Shown here in pieces: positions 1-12,109 of a DNA stretch of 64,000 nucleotides; position 1 is the stretch's first letter; each line of letters starts with the position of its first letter. Origin of the DNA: Acholoe squamosa (Eukaryota; Annelida; Polychaeta; Phyllodocida; Polynoidae); assembly GCA_949317995.1 (NCBI GenBank), contig OX439052.1, positions 42,528,599 through 42,592,598 of the forward strand. The letters run 5' to 3'. Made by a program: the position numbers and the translations under genes. The notes beneath the pieces were generated by a model, which was not told where the DNA came from, searched no databases, and saw nothing but the letters and a program-made list of their open reading frames with translations.

Positions 1-3000
1 CTTGCCATGTTTTATGATCATACTTCCCTATTCATGGTTCAGTATATATGACTACAAGCCTTTGATGTTACACCTGCTGTGCTTTGGAAGAAAAAGGGAT
101 TAAAAGATTAAAATTTCATGAAAATAGCTAAAACCAAGAACTGCAACAAGGATGATTCCAATTCAAAGTCCTTTAAATAGTTAAAGCAAGTGCAAACTGC
201 AAAGGTTTCTATGGTCGCCACGTTTTTGATTCTTCAGTCAGAAGCAAGTTGTTTCTTAAACTGACTTTATTTCGGCATGACACAGAAAAAGGTTGACAAG
301 ACACAAGCTGGTCAAAAAGTAGTAATTTCTCAATCAATACAGCCACAGACTTACCAAACAAGCTTTAATCTTATGAATTTTAGACAATATCTCGTAAGGA
401 TGTTATCATGTTATGGTATCTAATCAGTCAGAGATGGGGCTTTCTCCTTCGTGTGACCACCTGCAATGAATTCTGCCTAAACGGCTTCATTGGCCATATA
501 TAATCAAACCTATTGGATCATGATACTTAGTTATTCAATCACCAATAGCCTTTGCTTACATACTTACAATAGCCTCCTGAAAGTATCTCCTCACCGCCAG
601 CTTCAGTGCTGTTCCTACCTTCCCCAACGCCTACACAGACTCACACTCACAGAAGATAAGCTCACAGCTACAATAATTCCAAGCTTATGAGACTACAACT
701 ACAGTATACCTGCAGACTATTTCATAATTCCTAACTATCACAAATAACTGGCTCGCCTATAGTTATAAATCTATCTACCTATCTAGCCATACATCTTGAT
801 TGATTCATACTGTTCTGAAGAAGCTGGTAGTTTGGTCAATTTGAATAATATCAAATTTGAGTAGATGATCAATTTGAATAATATCAAATTTGAGTAGAGA
901 TTACAACAAGCCAGTGCCTTGCTAGAAGCTATGTTCTAGTCGGTTGATTCTCAAGAGGAATTTTCTCTTGGCAAGTTAGTCATCCCTAAACAGCAGATAA
1001 TAGACTTCTTCATGTGCTATGACCCTGACTTAATCATGCATGGGATTGGACAAATTACCACAGGAAGTGATGGCACAGTGACAATAGCAACAACACAAGC
1101 TTTAAAAGTTACCTTTTACCAGTTCCCTCATAATAAACACCCAGAATATATGATTAAACCTGTCTCAGATTCTGTACTTAATTTCAATACCTGCAGTGTG
1201 GTCATCTTACTACCGACATGGTTACACTTTTTTGCTACCATCCTAATATTGTTAGGAATCTCAGGATCAAGGTCACACAAAACTCAGGAACGATCATAGT
1301 ATGGTCATTTATAGTGATGGCCTTGATGCGCATACCTCCCACAGACACAGGTGAGATAGGAAGTAGAATGATTAATATTTGTTCTGAGGAATGCTATAAG
1401 GACACTCTAGGGGAGGTACCCGTACCTAGGCCAACTGATATGATAGGGAGAGGTGTTTACCCAAAATAATAACTGTGCAGAGAGAAAAGGTAAGATCATG
1501 AATTTTAAGTAGGGAAGGGGGAGGCCATCAATGAGAATGCAAACATTCTGCTACTCAGTAAATCCCCCTTCAATTCTACCGCTTACCCATACTTTGTTGG
1601 GAGCTGTGACCCTCTTTTGGCTGAGTAGTGCCTGAAGTTGCTAATCTACATCACTGTAGGTTAAAGAATAAAATCATTCAAAGTATAGAAATAAACCTTG
1701 AATATAAATACAATGTCACAATGTATTTCTGGTAAGGTATAAGTCACAATTGCCCAAAGGAAACTGAAGCTGCAATACAACCCACCAATAATCACTGTAA
1801 TAGCCTATGTATAGGGCACACCTCCAATACAAAGGGCACCGAGAATTGAAACTTTCATGACTTCTGCTGTTATCAATGAAACCAAAGGCATATTGTAATT
1901 CTGTAACTTTCACCACCGCTTTTACCACTCTATGAAGATTGGAGAGTAATTAGGAAAGCTTTGGACACAAAGCTCTCCCTCCTTTTGTTCTTTCTATAAG
2001 GTGCACAAGAGGTTCTTTCTCACATATAAGCCATGCCTTATTATTAGCATTATGCAAGGTTTATATATTTCGAGGGCTGAAAAACAGTGATACCCTGTTA
2101 CACATATTTTTCTGCCTCTATTCCAATTTTTGAGGCTCTATATAGACTTAATGCATGGTTAACTCTAGACCCTCTCAGTGAGAGTAATCCTCATCATAAT
2201 GAGGTGTACTTAGGATGATCAGTGACTACAAAATGACATTTAACAGGATGTGTAATTGCCAATACAACAGAGTTCCGTCATTATTAATCACAACGTTTGC
2301 AAGATGATAAAGTTATCTTACAATGTATTTATGGGTTGAGATTATTCCACAATACCATCCACCAGCAGAATACTCTTATAAGATACATTTCCACCTCAAT
2401 CGGCCCAAAATTAAGTAATGAAATAAACCCATGTAAACCCTTTGTATTGGGAAGCAATATTTGATGAATTCAGAATGTAATATTAAACTGAGATCAGGGG
2501 TCATCTTCCTTGGCAGAGCTATGTTTTGATTGGTGATAATGCACCCCTGCTGGTCTTGATCATTTTTGGGCCTCAGTTATAAATATATTTTGCATGCTAT
2601 AATGGTCTTATTTACAAAGTAAGACAGTCTTAATAGGCTCCAAATACCTAACATAGACTTCAAGATACATGTTATGTGAAAAATAAATTAAATTGAAAAG
2701 TATCTTTAATGTCGAACCACCCACAATTCAGTATTAAACGTTGAAAAGTTTCAAAGCTTATCCTAAAAGCCACAGGCTGTTTCTCCAGGTTAATTCAATT
2801 AGCCAAATGTGGGGTCTAAAATGGGGATTATGTCATGGCCTTATGCACTGGAAGGTTTGAAAACAGGGGTATTGGACTCAATCTTCAGCACTGCAATATC
2901 AAAATAGACACCTGTCTCAAATGAGCACTAGAAGTTCAAAGTTATTGAAATTGATAGCTGCCCGTGAACTTAAATGGCTCAATGGAGAGATGGAAAACCT

Positions 3001-4743
3001 TCAGGTGGCCAGAAATAACTGATATGCTGATATTGGGTATCCTATTCAGATGAGGCATCCTATTCAGATGAGGCAATCAACAGCCTATCCAGCCACTCCT
3101 TATCATTCAGGTCAGTTTACAGAAGCCTCACATGGCATGATACCATAAAAAAGGCTTAGAGCATCAGGTAGTCCCGCCAAAATACAATGTCATTCTGAAC
3201 ATAATGGTCTGCTTTTACATCCTTTAGTTCATATCTTATAAGACCACAGTACTACCAGCTCCCGCCTTAATAAGGCACTCTTTTAATAATCTTTTAATGC
3301 TCCAGATTGATTTCAAACCCTCCCTGTCCCTGTTGCTTATTTGAGACCATCCAATATGTCCCGTTTATAATTTTCTGAGGGCAAAACAATATATTATTGC
3401 TTCCATTCAACACACTGTTTTAATTGTTGTTTCCAGTTGCACATGGCTAAGCATGCATGATGAGTAACTAGTCTTCCCTATCAATTGCTGTCCAAAGTAT
3501 TCAAGGGTCACGTGACCATAAGGAATATCTAGATCATTCTGCTGCAGTCACTACTGTTCAGTATATTTTAACTGACACACATCAATAACCAGTTTTCAAT
3601 ATTCCAACAGAGTACTGCATGGTCCCAATAACAACTGAAAACTTCTCCAGTCACCCATGGCATTTTGGTTCAGGCTCTACAGTGAGACTGATGATTCATG
3701 CCACTGTGAAATTGCAGTACACATGACAGCAATTGATCGAGGTTTATCGGTGATCTCTATTGATGTCCAGATCTAAGGGAGCTGAAGGATGGTCTTATGG
3801 GTTATAAGGCTGACCTAATCGGGAATGGAATTGGATGTATTAGTGCAGGAAGTGATGTCAGAGTAACCATGACAACAATCATTATGAGTTTTATAATAAT
3901 CAATATCTCGGTTTTACCATTTCAAATACCCTGTTCCCAAGTGAAAATTGACTGTATGTCTCTTCTTGTATTTTAACGATGTCAACTTTTGAGGCATATT
4001 TTTAGTTCTCGTCTATGATATTTTTGTATTCGATGATTATATGCTTATTGTATTCTTAATAGTCTAGAGGGATACTTTGAAGGTGTGTCCTGTTATAAAA
4101 GGTATACTGTATTGCTATGTTAGATCTGTTTTAACACCATCAACAATAGCTGAGACCAATTAGTCATCTGGAATCTGACAGCTAACAAGCACTACATCAT
4201 ACTGAGGTACTTTAAAATGGCATTCAACATGTGTAATTTGTGAAAGGGGATTTGTCAAAAGGGAAAGTCAAACCTTCCATTCAAGTAAACTTCTCAAGCT
4301 GCAGCTAGGCGCTGAAACCATCTATGAGCCATGACTTATGGTGAATATATTTTAATGCAGAGACCGAATAACCTGAAAGTAACTGATGGTTACATTTTCT
4401 TCAGGTGCGACATACCAATCTTTTCACAGCATTTAAATAGCATCATCCTATGAAGGGGGAAGAAATACAGCTAGCACATAACATGTCATTCTGGTCATGT
4501 GACATACCATATAATCCCCCTGAAACCTCAGCATTTTTGGTAATCTACCAGATTTAGATTTATGCATGCACAGATTTCAAGACTCTAGCTCAGCAGTGCT
4601 TATAAAGATAGAGCATACTTGAATACTGATTTTAGTGCTTAATATTGATTTCCTCCCCTGGTGTTCATGTGATAAACTGACAGTTAAATAAGAAATCACC
4701 ATACATATTTGTCTAAAGTATCTTTTGATGGCATATCCTTAAA

Positions 4744-4748
<5 letters not shown>
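1..4748. repeat. Duplicated background segment, copy A
   Basis: No intact gene is visible. Blocks recur in the same order elsewhere: about 205-330 resembles 17805-17900; 586-720 resembles 20020-20120 and 59200-59320; 900-1110 resembles 20840-21010; 960-3000 resembles 60230-63050; 3780-4690 resembles 18170-19830 and 63110-63720. Identity judged by eye ranges from moderate to high. Two small tandem duplications lie inside (837-897, about 30-bp unit; 3043-3076, 18-bp unit). This reads as an old segmental duplication or a very large repeat family. The relic modules at 1017-1105 and 3790-3885 are listed together under the exon-like module. Confidence 0.6.

Positions 4749-4801
<53 letters not shown>
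4749..4801. repeat. (TA)n microsatellite, left border of motif element copy 1
   Basis: Pure TA dinucleotide tract of about 53 bp. It directly abuts the left terminal inverted repeat of the element that follows, and a matching tract sits at the other end. Confidence 0.95.
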
Positions 4802-4803
<2 letters not shown>

Positions 4804-5292
4804 TCATTCCAAGATTTACTGGGTCATAGCTAAAATTTCCATATGGTTTGGGTGGGTCCTGGGGCATAATTTATCTTCTAGGTGCATTCAAACATGAATT
4901 TTACACGATGAGGCGTGAGTGAATTCTTTTTCAATGTGACCATCCAGACCCTCACAAAAGAGCACAATTTTTCTTATTATATACAATCAAGAGGTACCCT
5001 AGGGGGGTAACCTCCATAGAAACTTTTTTGATGTACTTAGAGAATTACCCAAGCCAGGTAGGTAATAGTGATTTTCAATGCACACCAAATTCACTCATGC
5101 CTCACGGTCTTTTACCTCTAAACAGAAGTAAATTTCATTACTACATACAGATTCTGTACTCTATACACACTTTTAGGCTGTATGTATCATGTCTGAAAAA
5201 GAATTACGATCATATACCACCTGGTTGGGCTGTATGGGGTGTCTCATCGCAAAGTGAGGCGTAAGTGAACTGCGGCAGGAAAAACAGCGCGG

Positions 5293-5328
5293 GAACAGGA
5301 AGTCATACAGGAAGATGACTTCCTGTTC
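5293..5328. repeat. Perfect 14-bp-arm hairpin with ETS-like cores
   Basis: GAACAGGAAGTCAT (5293-5306) is followed after 8 bases by its exact inverse complement (5315-5328). The arms contain the ETS-like core AGGAAGT. It lies 24 bp from a motif copy and is missing from element copy 2. Confidence 0.85.
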
Positions 5329-6485
5329 TCCTGCTGAAATGCCTCACATCTGGGTCTCAGCAAAATCAACTCAGAGGATCTGGCACAGAGCTTGACGAAA
5401 AGTCCATACAGAATTTTTCTAAAAATTGTTCATCAACTACACATAAAAGTTAAGGAAATTCAATAAAAATTGCCCCGAAATTTTGTTAAAGATGTGTGTG
5501 GGTGTCCGTAGATCATTTTTTGTGTACCAAAACGATGTATTTTAGGTGCCAGGTGGTAAAATGTGCCACCGGGAGACACTTGGGATACTGCTTGGGCCAT
5601 TTTGGATGCATTGGGGCAAGATTTTTCCTTTTGCAGAAAAGTGAGGCGTGCGTGAATGATCGTTTCCCCGGCCAGATTTTGCCTTCTGATGGTCCAATTC
5701 ATGTATCCTTGGGTCTAAATTGACGATAATTTCTTAGAATAAAGTCCCCTACATGTGTAAGATGCATCTTTGGCCATGTTTGGGTGTTTTGAGGTGACCC
5801 CCTCCCCCAATATGGGTCTGTATGGCAACATTTTTGCCCCGTCGTGAACTTTAAGGCCCTCTAACAGCCAAATTTAGCCTTTTTCTATGGTTTTCTGAGC
5901 TTATATTCCTTTTTCTACCATTATTCTTTTCTTTTAGTGTGTTAAACCTCCTATGGGATCAAAAACACAGCCATATTGACCACTTTAAGTGTTAGCGTTC
6001 ACTCACGCCTCACACGTTCACTCACGCCTCATGAAAGACAAGATGGCCTCCCACTGGTCATCATGTAGGTTTGAGGGAAACTTTTTGTGTTTGGTGTGTT
6101 AGATATATCCTACCTCTATTATAATAACCAGGTGAGTTCACCTTTGCACAAAGCCCTTACTACTCTAATACTATATTTCTTGAATTCACTCACGCCTCAT
6201 TTTCTGTATTTTGGCCAGGAATGGCATATCTAATGCACATAGCTCTATCATATTTCACTATGATATACCCCTATGGTACCCCTAACTCACACAACTGTCA
6301 ATGGTTAGATTCTGGATGATTTATTTTCAAAGAATTTTAGTGGTGGCTGAAATTCTATGTTTCTGATATATATGCGGTCACTAAAAATTTCCATAATATC
6401 CTAATTGGTTCTGATCTTTTTTTTCTTTTTTTTTTTTTTTTTTTGGGGGGGGTTATTGACCATCTTTTTTAAGTATACAGGAACA

Positions 6486-6975
6486 TGTGAGTTATTAAAA
6501 AAGATTATTCTGAACTGCATGTCAAGCGCGCATTTGCGAGAAGTGTAAAAATTTTGCGAATTTATATTTTCAAAGTCATGGTTGACACTGAAGATGGGCC
6601 TTATGTGTGTATAAATGCCTCTAGATACAACCTCATTTCTCATTGTGTGGGGGACCCATTGTTAGTAAAGCTGAGGTATCGCCCTTCTTGTAAAGATTGA
6701 TGAAATGTGAGGCGTGAGTGAACCATATCCATTTTTGTTTTTTTTATGGTTAAAGTTAAAGTGTTAATAGGACAACCTATCATCTTGTGTGGTGTTCCTA
6801 TCATTTCTATTCCACAATAGACATATTTGAGTTATCAAAAAAAAGAGTATTTGGTGTATGTTACTCTGTACCGCATGTCAAGCGCATGTTTCCGAGAAGT
6901 GTAGAAATTTTGTGAATTTATATCTTCAAAGTCATGGTGGACACTGAAGATGGTCCTTATATATGTTAAAATGAC
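6486..6975. repeat. Internal direct duplication of element copy 1
   Basis: About 130-150 bp around 6500-6640 is repeated at 6855-6975; both carry GCATGTCAAGCGC and GACACTGAAGATG. Each repeat is followed by a minus-orientation motif (6708 and 7081). Element copy 2 carries the corresponding pair of units around 14060-14400. A T-rich run ending in eight G lies at 6418-6451. Confidence 0.75.
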
Positions 6976-7587
6976 TCTAGATAGGTAGTACAACCTCTTA
7001 ACTTATTGTCTGAGTGTATTTACTGGTATATGATAGTGTATTGCTGAGCTGTGGTCATTCTCGTAAAGATTGATGAGACGTGGGGCATGAGTGAATTTCG
7101 TTGAATATTATTAGTCTCAACGCAGGCGCTGAAGACACAGTACTGGTATTATATAGGAGGTAAACTGCGATTGTAATATAAAGTACACATATTGGAGACA
7201 ATGGAGAGCTATTATCATGATTGTATAAGTGTTTTATTACTGAGCTAGACTAAAATTAGGAAATTGGAGAAGTAATTCCTATTTTTCAGCATTTCCAAAC
7301 TTTTCGCCGACGCATAATTTGAAGAGTTTCCAACTCTTACTTCAACTGTTTGGTATACATAAGGATATATATTGTACCAGTTTGTACAAAGAATTTGGTG
7401 CAGCTAGATCTATATTTAGTAGTTATAATCATGCTGCAACTGTTTCCGTTCACTCACGCCTCATGTTTTTAGAAGGTTTTACGGCATCTGTGATAAAAAC
7501 TGACATGTTAGGAGTTTGATCCTTGAATGAAACTTTTTAATAAGCCAAGAAATAGGACTATCAATAATCCAGTAAATCTTAGAATGA

Positions 7588-7590
<3 letters not shown>

Positions 7591-7652
<62 letters not shown>
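7591..7652. repeat. (TA)n microsatellite, right border of motif element copy 1
   Basis: About 62 bp of pure TA repeat abutting the right terminal inverted repeat at 7590. Confidence 0.95.
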
Positions 7653-7654
<2 letters not shown>

Positions 7655-8100
7655 GGCTAGTTCCTCATTATATGACCCGATCATTAGACATGTATTTTTT
7701 GTATCACCACAAGGATATTCTAGAGAGAGATATGTCATATCTAAAGTTTCCACTTACCTACGATCCTCCCATGTGATCACTTGTAAGCGTCACCTGCAAA
7801 ATGAAGAAATGAAGTGAATGTTTTGGAGGCACTAGGAGAAAAAAACAGCTCACACTATACATAAGTTCCCTTGATGGTCAAATACATAATTTGAGTACCT
7901 TTCTATATCGCTTTTACATCTTGAATGACCCCAATCATTGTGAATGGCAAGGAAATGGCTCCATACTTCATAGAATTTGAGCTTAATACCAAGCTGAAAT
8001 GAAAGCCGTACCAGGGGAAAAAGAGCCTGGTTCAGGTTTGCTGAGGGCATCTCAAGGGTATCTAGTTAGTGCAGTGCGTGTCTGCACTGGGACAAAGGAA
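7655..8100. repeat. Background repeat, paralogous to 24520-25090
   Basis: Similar blocks in the same order at both places include a stretch with rising similarity from 7970 onward (compare 24955-25080). It is part of the collinear duplication that also pairs 10146-12110 with 26850-29480. No coding potential is recognised. Confidence 0.55.
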
Positions 8101-8131
8101 ATGCTATCATATGGAGAGATAGGGTAAACAA

Positions 8132-8541
8132 ACCCAGCAAATTGTCGTCATCTGTCGCCATGATTGGTCATCAATGGTGACTCCTTTTTGAGTGATAACT
8201 AGTTCCGTCATCTTTAGCCACTGTGTATTAGACTCACATGGCATAGCAATTGCTATTCCTGGTGATCTTGTGCTATAACGACCTTGTGTTCCATCTAGCG
8301 ACATGTGTGAGCCACTTCACACAGGTTGACGAGGACTTACGACAATTTGCTGGGAAAGGAGCGATTCTAAAAAAATTATTGCAAAGATACACTCAAAACC
8401 TGGAAGCTCCGAAACTTGTCAGTGGTGACGACCTAAAGTCGTCCTTTTGACTACCTCGAATTATAGTTTTAGGTATTGTCAGGCTGAAGACCTAAAGTCA
8501 TCACTACTGACGAGTTTGGGATCTTCCATGTTTTCAGTGTA
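8132..8541. repeat. Nested foldback repeats with reiterated GTCGTC/GACGAC
   Basis: Two inverted-repeat pairs are visible. Outer: CCCAGCAAATTGTCGT at 8132-8147 against its inverse complement near 8339-8354. Inner: arms 8388-8432 and 8497-8541, 45 bp each and about 80 percent complementary. The phrase GACCTAAAGTC occurs twice (8430-8440, 8489-8499). This is probably a foldback or MITE relic; no ORF spans it. Confidence 0.6.
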
Positions 8542-9186
8542 AGGTTTGGACAGGATATTACTCCTTGTATTGGAAAAAGGGAGCGCCTTGTGTAATGAAG
8601 TGAACAGCAACAACATCTTAAGATGATTTGCCCAAAATAATCAATGTGAAGGTTTTTTTTTCAACATAGTACGAATAATCAAGACTTTTGAAGCTGGACC
8701 ACAATTCCTATAGTGATGTATTTGAGGTATTTGGGCTGTGTATGAGTTTATGAGAAAATAGAATAGCAGTATAGACTTCGGCTCAACCGATATTAAGTAA
8801 GGAATATAAGTCCCCCACTTTAGGCATGAGTCGATTGTTATCCATACCTTACTAACTTTATTACATGATTAACCAATAAATAATCAATAACAAATCAACC
8901 AAAAGCATGTTGGAAAAATATCAACCAGACTAAGCTGGCAGTGTGACTCCCTATTGATATTGCCACAGGGTTTGGTAGTAGTGTGAACTCTCCAGCAGTA
9001 CAGAGCTGTCCCTGCCTGTATTTATAACCATAATGCCATTCTCACTTTGCGCATGTGACAAAGCAGGGGTTGCTACTACGTAGGGCTGGAGAACTAAAGG
9101 TTATTTGCAGTTAATCAACACCTGTGTCCCAGTGGAGCAGGCGGTATAGCATCATATTCAAAGTCCTACACTGAAATAGGTCTTCC

Positions 9187-9396
9187 TGACAAAGTGACAT
9201 GTACACCCATGTCAACTTGATTTGACACAGAGAGCACATGTCAGTGGCACATGTGCACATATGTCACCATGACGACTGTAGCACACTGTAATCCTCATAT
9301 GATTTGACATGTCTTAAAATGCCACGTCATCTGTGAGTTGACTAAGGTCACGGCCATGTCAAAGGCACTTGACATGTAATGGTTTGACGTGTAATG
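9187..9396. repeat. Cluster of TGACATGT / ACATGTCA motifs
   Basis: About ten TGACA, TGTCA or TGACG words fall within 210 bp, several in the palindrome-like context TGACATGT or CACATGTCA (near 9198, 9237, 9261, 9308, 9355, 9380). The density looks well above chance for AT-rich DNA, but this was judged by eye. Confidence 0.5.
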
Positions 9397-9397
9397 A

Positions 9398-9558
9398 AGA
9401 TACAGAGATTATAGACTGTGGGTTAGCATACAATCTTGATATTTTCACTGACTCACAATCCTGAATACATCAACTGGAGAGGTTAGACACCTTATGTGTG
9501 GGTCAGTGAAAATACCAAAGGACTGTATTCTAACCCATAATCTATAATCTCAGTATCT
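9398..9558. repeat. Foldback element with about 60-bp arms
   Basis: Left arm 9398-9457 and right arm 9497-9558 are near-perfect inverse complements over long stretches (AGATAC, GAGATTATAGA, GGGTTAG and TATTTTCACTGAC occur in both). The 39-bp centre is unpaired. The size fits a small foldback MITE; no clear target duplication is seen. Confidence 0.8.
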
Positions 9559-9689
9559 ACTGTACAGGGAGACATATGGCATTGCCATGCACCTCCATGC
9601 CCTTGTCTTATCGACTGCATAGAGGTCCTCAGTAAAGTAGAAGTTCTGTAGATAGGAAAAAGTGCCTTAGTGTTGCAGGAGGATGTTGC

Positions 9690-10010
9690 TCCTTTAGTAA
9701 AAGGAAGAGCTTGTTTCCAGTCCTTGCTTTTCATGTAGCTATTACTTGTCCCTTTTGTTGCTCACAAGTGGTCATTCAAGTACGGTGCTAAAAAAGGGGG
9801 ATTTGAGTAGGTACCTAGTTGGGAGAAGTCAATCAGTATAATAAACTATAGAGCGTGTGACATGAGTAGGTACCTGGTAGTGCAGCTCTCTCTATTTTAA
9901 ACAAGGCAGGTGACTTTGCAGACTAATGTGGTGAGTGCAAGTACTTAAGTGAAGCAGTGCACAACTTGTTTAGAAAAGAGGGCACATACTCAACAGCTCT
10001 TTTCACAATA
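9690..10010. repeat. Dispersed repeat R3, copy 1 (paralog at 39500-39860)
   Basis: Strong similarity over about 320 bp with 39500-39860, including GTGACATGAGTAGGTACCTG and GGCACATACTCA. Short minus-strand frames in both copies share a string around EYVPSFLN, but flanking frames disagree and contain stops, so I treat it as a non-coding repeat. Confidence 0.7.
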
Positions 10011-10145
10011 GGAGCAACACCCTCCTGGTCTGTGGGACTATGATATCCCCTGCCTTTTATTATAGGCCTGTCTTGATTAAACCATTGGTACATAGCTATT
10101 GACTGCTCTTGACCCTTACATCTCACAGTATTACCTAGCACTCAG

Positions 10146-10298
10146 GTGAATGGATCAGAAATGTACAGAGCTAATGTTGACGCTATCACGGTACCAGTGT
10201 ATGACTTGTACTTCCTTGGTCCCCTCAGTTCTGCCTTTGCCAAGATCCTTAATGACTCCTGGCATCAAATGACAGGTAACCAGAGGCTTCAGGTGGTG

Positions 10299-10338
<40 letters not shown>

Positions 10339-10420
10339 AATCACATATTGCCATTAGTTACCCATTGCACAGGGTGGCAGGAGTATATAGATACTGAGCT
10401 CATTTTGCTGGTGATAAAAA
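10146..10420 (+). repeat. Dispersed repeat R4, copy 1 (paralog at 26850-27130)
   Basis: Shares ACAGAG, GCTAATGTTGA, GCTATCA and GACTCCTGGCA with 26850-27130. In both places it lies 300-600 bp upstream of repeat unit R2, so order is conserved. The sequence ATGACAG followed by GTAACC looks like an exon end and donor in both copies. The encoded peptides (ANV-AI-VP...) are not recognised. A (TA)n tract (10303-10335) interrupts copy 1. It may be an exon relic. Confidence 0.45.
10303..10335. repeat. (TA)n microsatellite
   Basis: About 33 bp of TA repeat; absent from the paralogous site near 27040. Confidence 0.9.
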
Positions 10421-10451
10421 CTATTAATCTATTTAGCTTTTATATGTCTTA

Positions 10452-10566
10452 CCCCTCTCTCTCTCTCGCTGTACTTCCCTCCTGTCTATGTCTGTCTGTC
10501 TGTATGTCTCTGTCTCTGTCTGTCTGCATGCTTCTCTCTGTCTATCTCTCTCTCTTCCCATTGTCC
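10452..10566. repeat. Pyrimidine-rich CTCT / CTGT tract
   Basis: CT-rich low-complexity stretch with runs of CTCT and GTCTGTCTGT. It gives rise to a spurious leucine/serine-rich reading frame. Confidence 0.85.
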
Positions 10567-10984
10567 TGTGCTCAACCTTGACTGTCTCTTTTCTCTGACC
10601 AGACGGTCATTTACAACCATCCCTTATCCTTTTCATGTTACACCTAACAGTGCTTGATTTTTTCGGACCAAGCTGGAGCCACCTAGCTGCTAGTTCTATC
10701 CTCGAAGCCTGTTTATATTGATGGTTTGAGCTGTCCTACTACAGGGCTGAAATGTTCTTGTCATATAGGGCCTGTTTGCTAAGACTAGATTAAAAATTCT
10801 ACCTTACTTTTTTTGTTTCCTAAGGACACATCTATTGACATTCAAGCGAGGTTTGTGGCTGAAAGCCTTTAGTAGGTTAGAGTCCTAGTTCCATTGCAAT
10901 AGATCCTGCAAACCTTTGCTAATACAATGGATTTTTTTTCTTTACAGTTGCAATGTCATAAATCATTAGATTAGCAAAAATGTG

Positions 10985-12105
10985 CCCAACCAACTGTAGT
11001 GGAACAGTGACTTAATGCTGAAGCATGCTGAAGCATGCTGAGAAAAACCTTTTCATTGTTTATCCTCTAGTGTCAAACTTCAAACCTTAGACTCTTTTGC
11101 ACTCTGCAAGTAATTGAGACTATTTCCAGGATCTTCTTTCCAATATAGGTACTTTGGGGCTGAGGGGCACTGCGTGGGAGAATGTCCTGTGTCTAGACAC
11201 ATCCTCAAGGCTGACAAAGGCTGTAGGCCCAGATAACTCTATCACTCAGTGATGCTAAATCCTAAGGTTAGGGAGAGATACGACACCTACTCAGACCCTT
11301 GGGGCATTGATATAAAGGTCACTGAGTCCGAGAGGGTCAAGGCATGCTAGCACAAATCATTTATAATAATGTTTCTTTTTTCCATTTAGGTAAAGGACAA
11401 GTGTTACAGGTTTTTCATAATTGATCATATTTGAATAGAATATCTGCAACTATAATTCCGTACAAATTTGGAGGATTATATATCTAAGCTAGTGTCCTCT
11501 ATAAAGCAACTAATTTGATATTAAATATTCTATACACCCAAGTTCCATAGTAATGCTTTATCCCCAAAGTTTCTTTTTATAACAAGTCGGTATTGGCTCA
11601 TCTAAAAAAACAAAAAAAGAAATGTTTTACAAGACAAGATCTCTATGGTGAAAGGCTAAAGATATCATTTCCGGATACCCTTAACAATTGGTCAAAACAA
11701 TTTCCTGTTTTTGACATTAACTGCCTTCTTTATCTCTTGAGATTATTTTCCTCTAGGTGCTGTAACATGCTGTGACCTATCATGTGAATGGGTTCCACAT
11801 AACAAATTAATTCCCATGTAGGGATTATTTGTTCCATTGGCTATATTTCGATCCCCGTTATTTAACAGTAGACTCACCTTATATAAAATGATGGTACAAC
11901 CAGACCCCTTCAATTCATAGTGGGATCCTTTACTCTAATGACATTACAGGCCTGCATCTAGTTGTCACTTAAGATTGCAATGGTACATAGTATATAGAGT
12001 AGGGGAAGCATCATGCCTACAATCACCAACTCTAATGTTGAGGGTTTCACATCATAATGGATGTGTCTAGTCACACCATGTCGAGAAATGCCTTCCTGAG
12101 GTGAA
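10985..12105 (+). repeat. Repeat unit R2, oldest copy (U0), with Cys-rich exon-like relic
   Basis: A diverged relative of the three units at 27480-33470, sharing order and many short blocks to its end near 12105. Near 11140-11225, after the acceptor-like tract ending ATATAG, a frame reads FGAEGHCVGECP followed by a further Cys-containing stretch; the FGA-CV-CP pattern resembles a furin-like cysteine-rich module of EGFR-type receptors. The frame stops soon after, and the younger units carry a stop where U0 has the histidine. This is a weak suggestion of a relic exon, not a gene call. The distal 200 bp resembles the MITE with AGGCCATTTC ends. Confidence 0.4.
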
Positions 12106-12109
12106 CCGA

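Larger units (their letters stand above)
4909..7463. repeat. Dispersed 15-bp motif array, TTCACTCACGCCTCA
   Basis: Plus-orientation copies: 5090-5104 (one mismatch), 5998-6012, 6017-6031, 6185-6199 and 7449-7463. Minus-orientation copies (TGAGGCGTGAGTGAA): 4909-4923, 5255-5269 (one mismatch), 5642-5656 (one mismatch), 6708-6722 and 7081-7095 (two mismatches). A partial copy is near 5338. Most intervening sequence is unique, so this is not a tandem satellite. Six copies are exact over all 15 bases although the flanks have diverged freely, which implies selection on or homogenisation of the motif. A DNA-binding protein site is the simplest reading. Confidence 0.9.
4802..7590. mobile_element. 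(TA)n-bounded TIR element, copy 1 (motif TTCACTCACGCCTCA)
   Basis: A 2.8-kb non-coding element lies exactly between two (TA)n tracts. Its ends are inverted repeats: 4802-4823 reads GGTCATTCCAAGATTTACTG and 7590-7566 on the minus strand reads GGCTCATTCTAAGATTTACT. No transposase ORF is present, so it is non-autonomous. It is homologous, in inverted orientation, to 13478-14817. Inside are ten copies of a 15-bp motif, a short hairpin (5293-5328) and a direct duplication (about 6486-6640 and 6836-6975). Insertion into a TA microsatellite resembles the behaviour of Micron-type MITEs of rice; the superfamily cannot be fixed from the ends. Confidence 0.75.

Noticed and set aside
4909-7463. CRISPR array
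   Set aside because: Repeats are 15 bp, in both orientations and at irregular distances of tens to hundreds of bases, in an animal genome.
7508-7817. Open frames on both strands full of IYIYIY, also at 4709, 10146, 34352 and 35009
   Set aside because: They are only translations of (TA)n tracts with short non-conserved ends.
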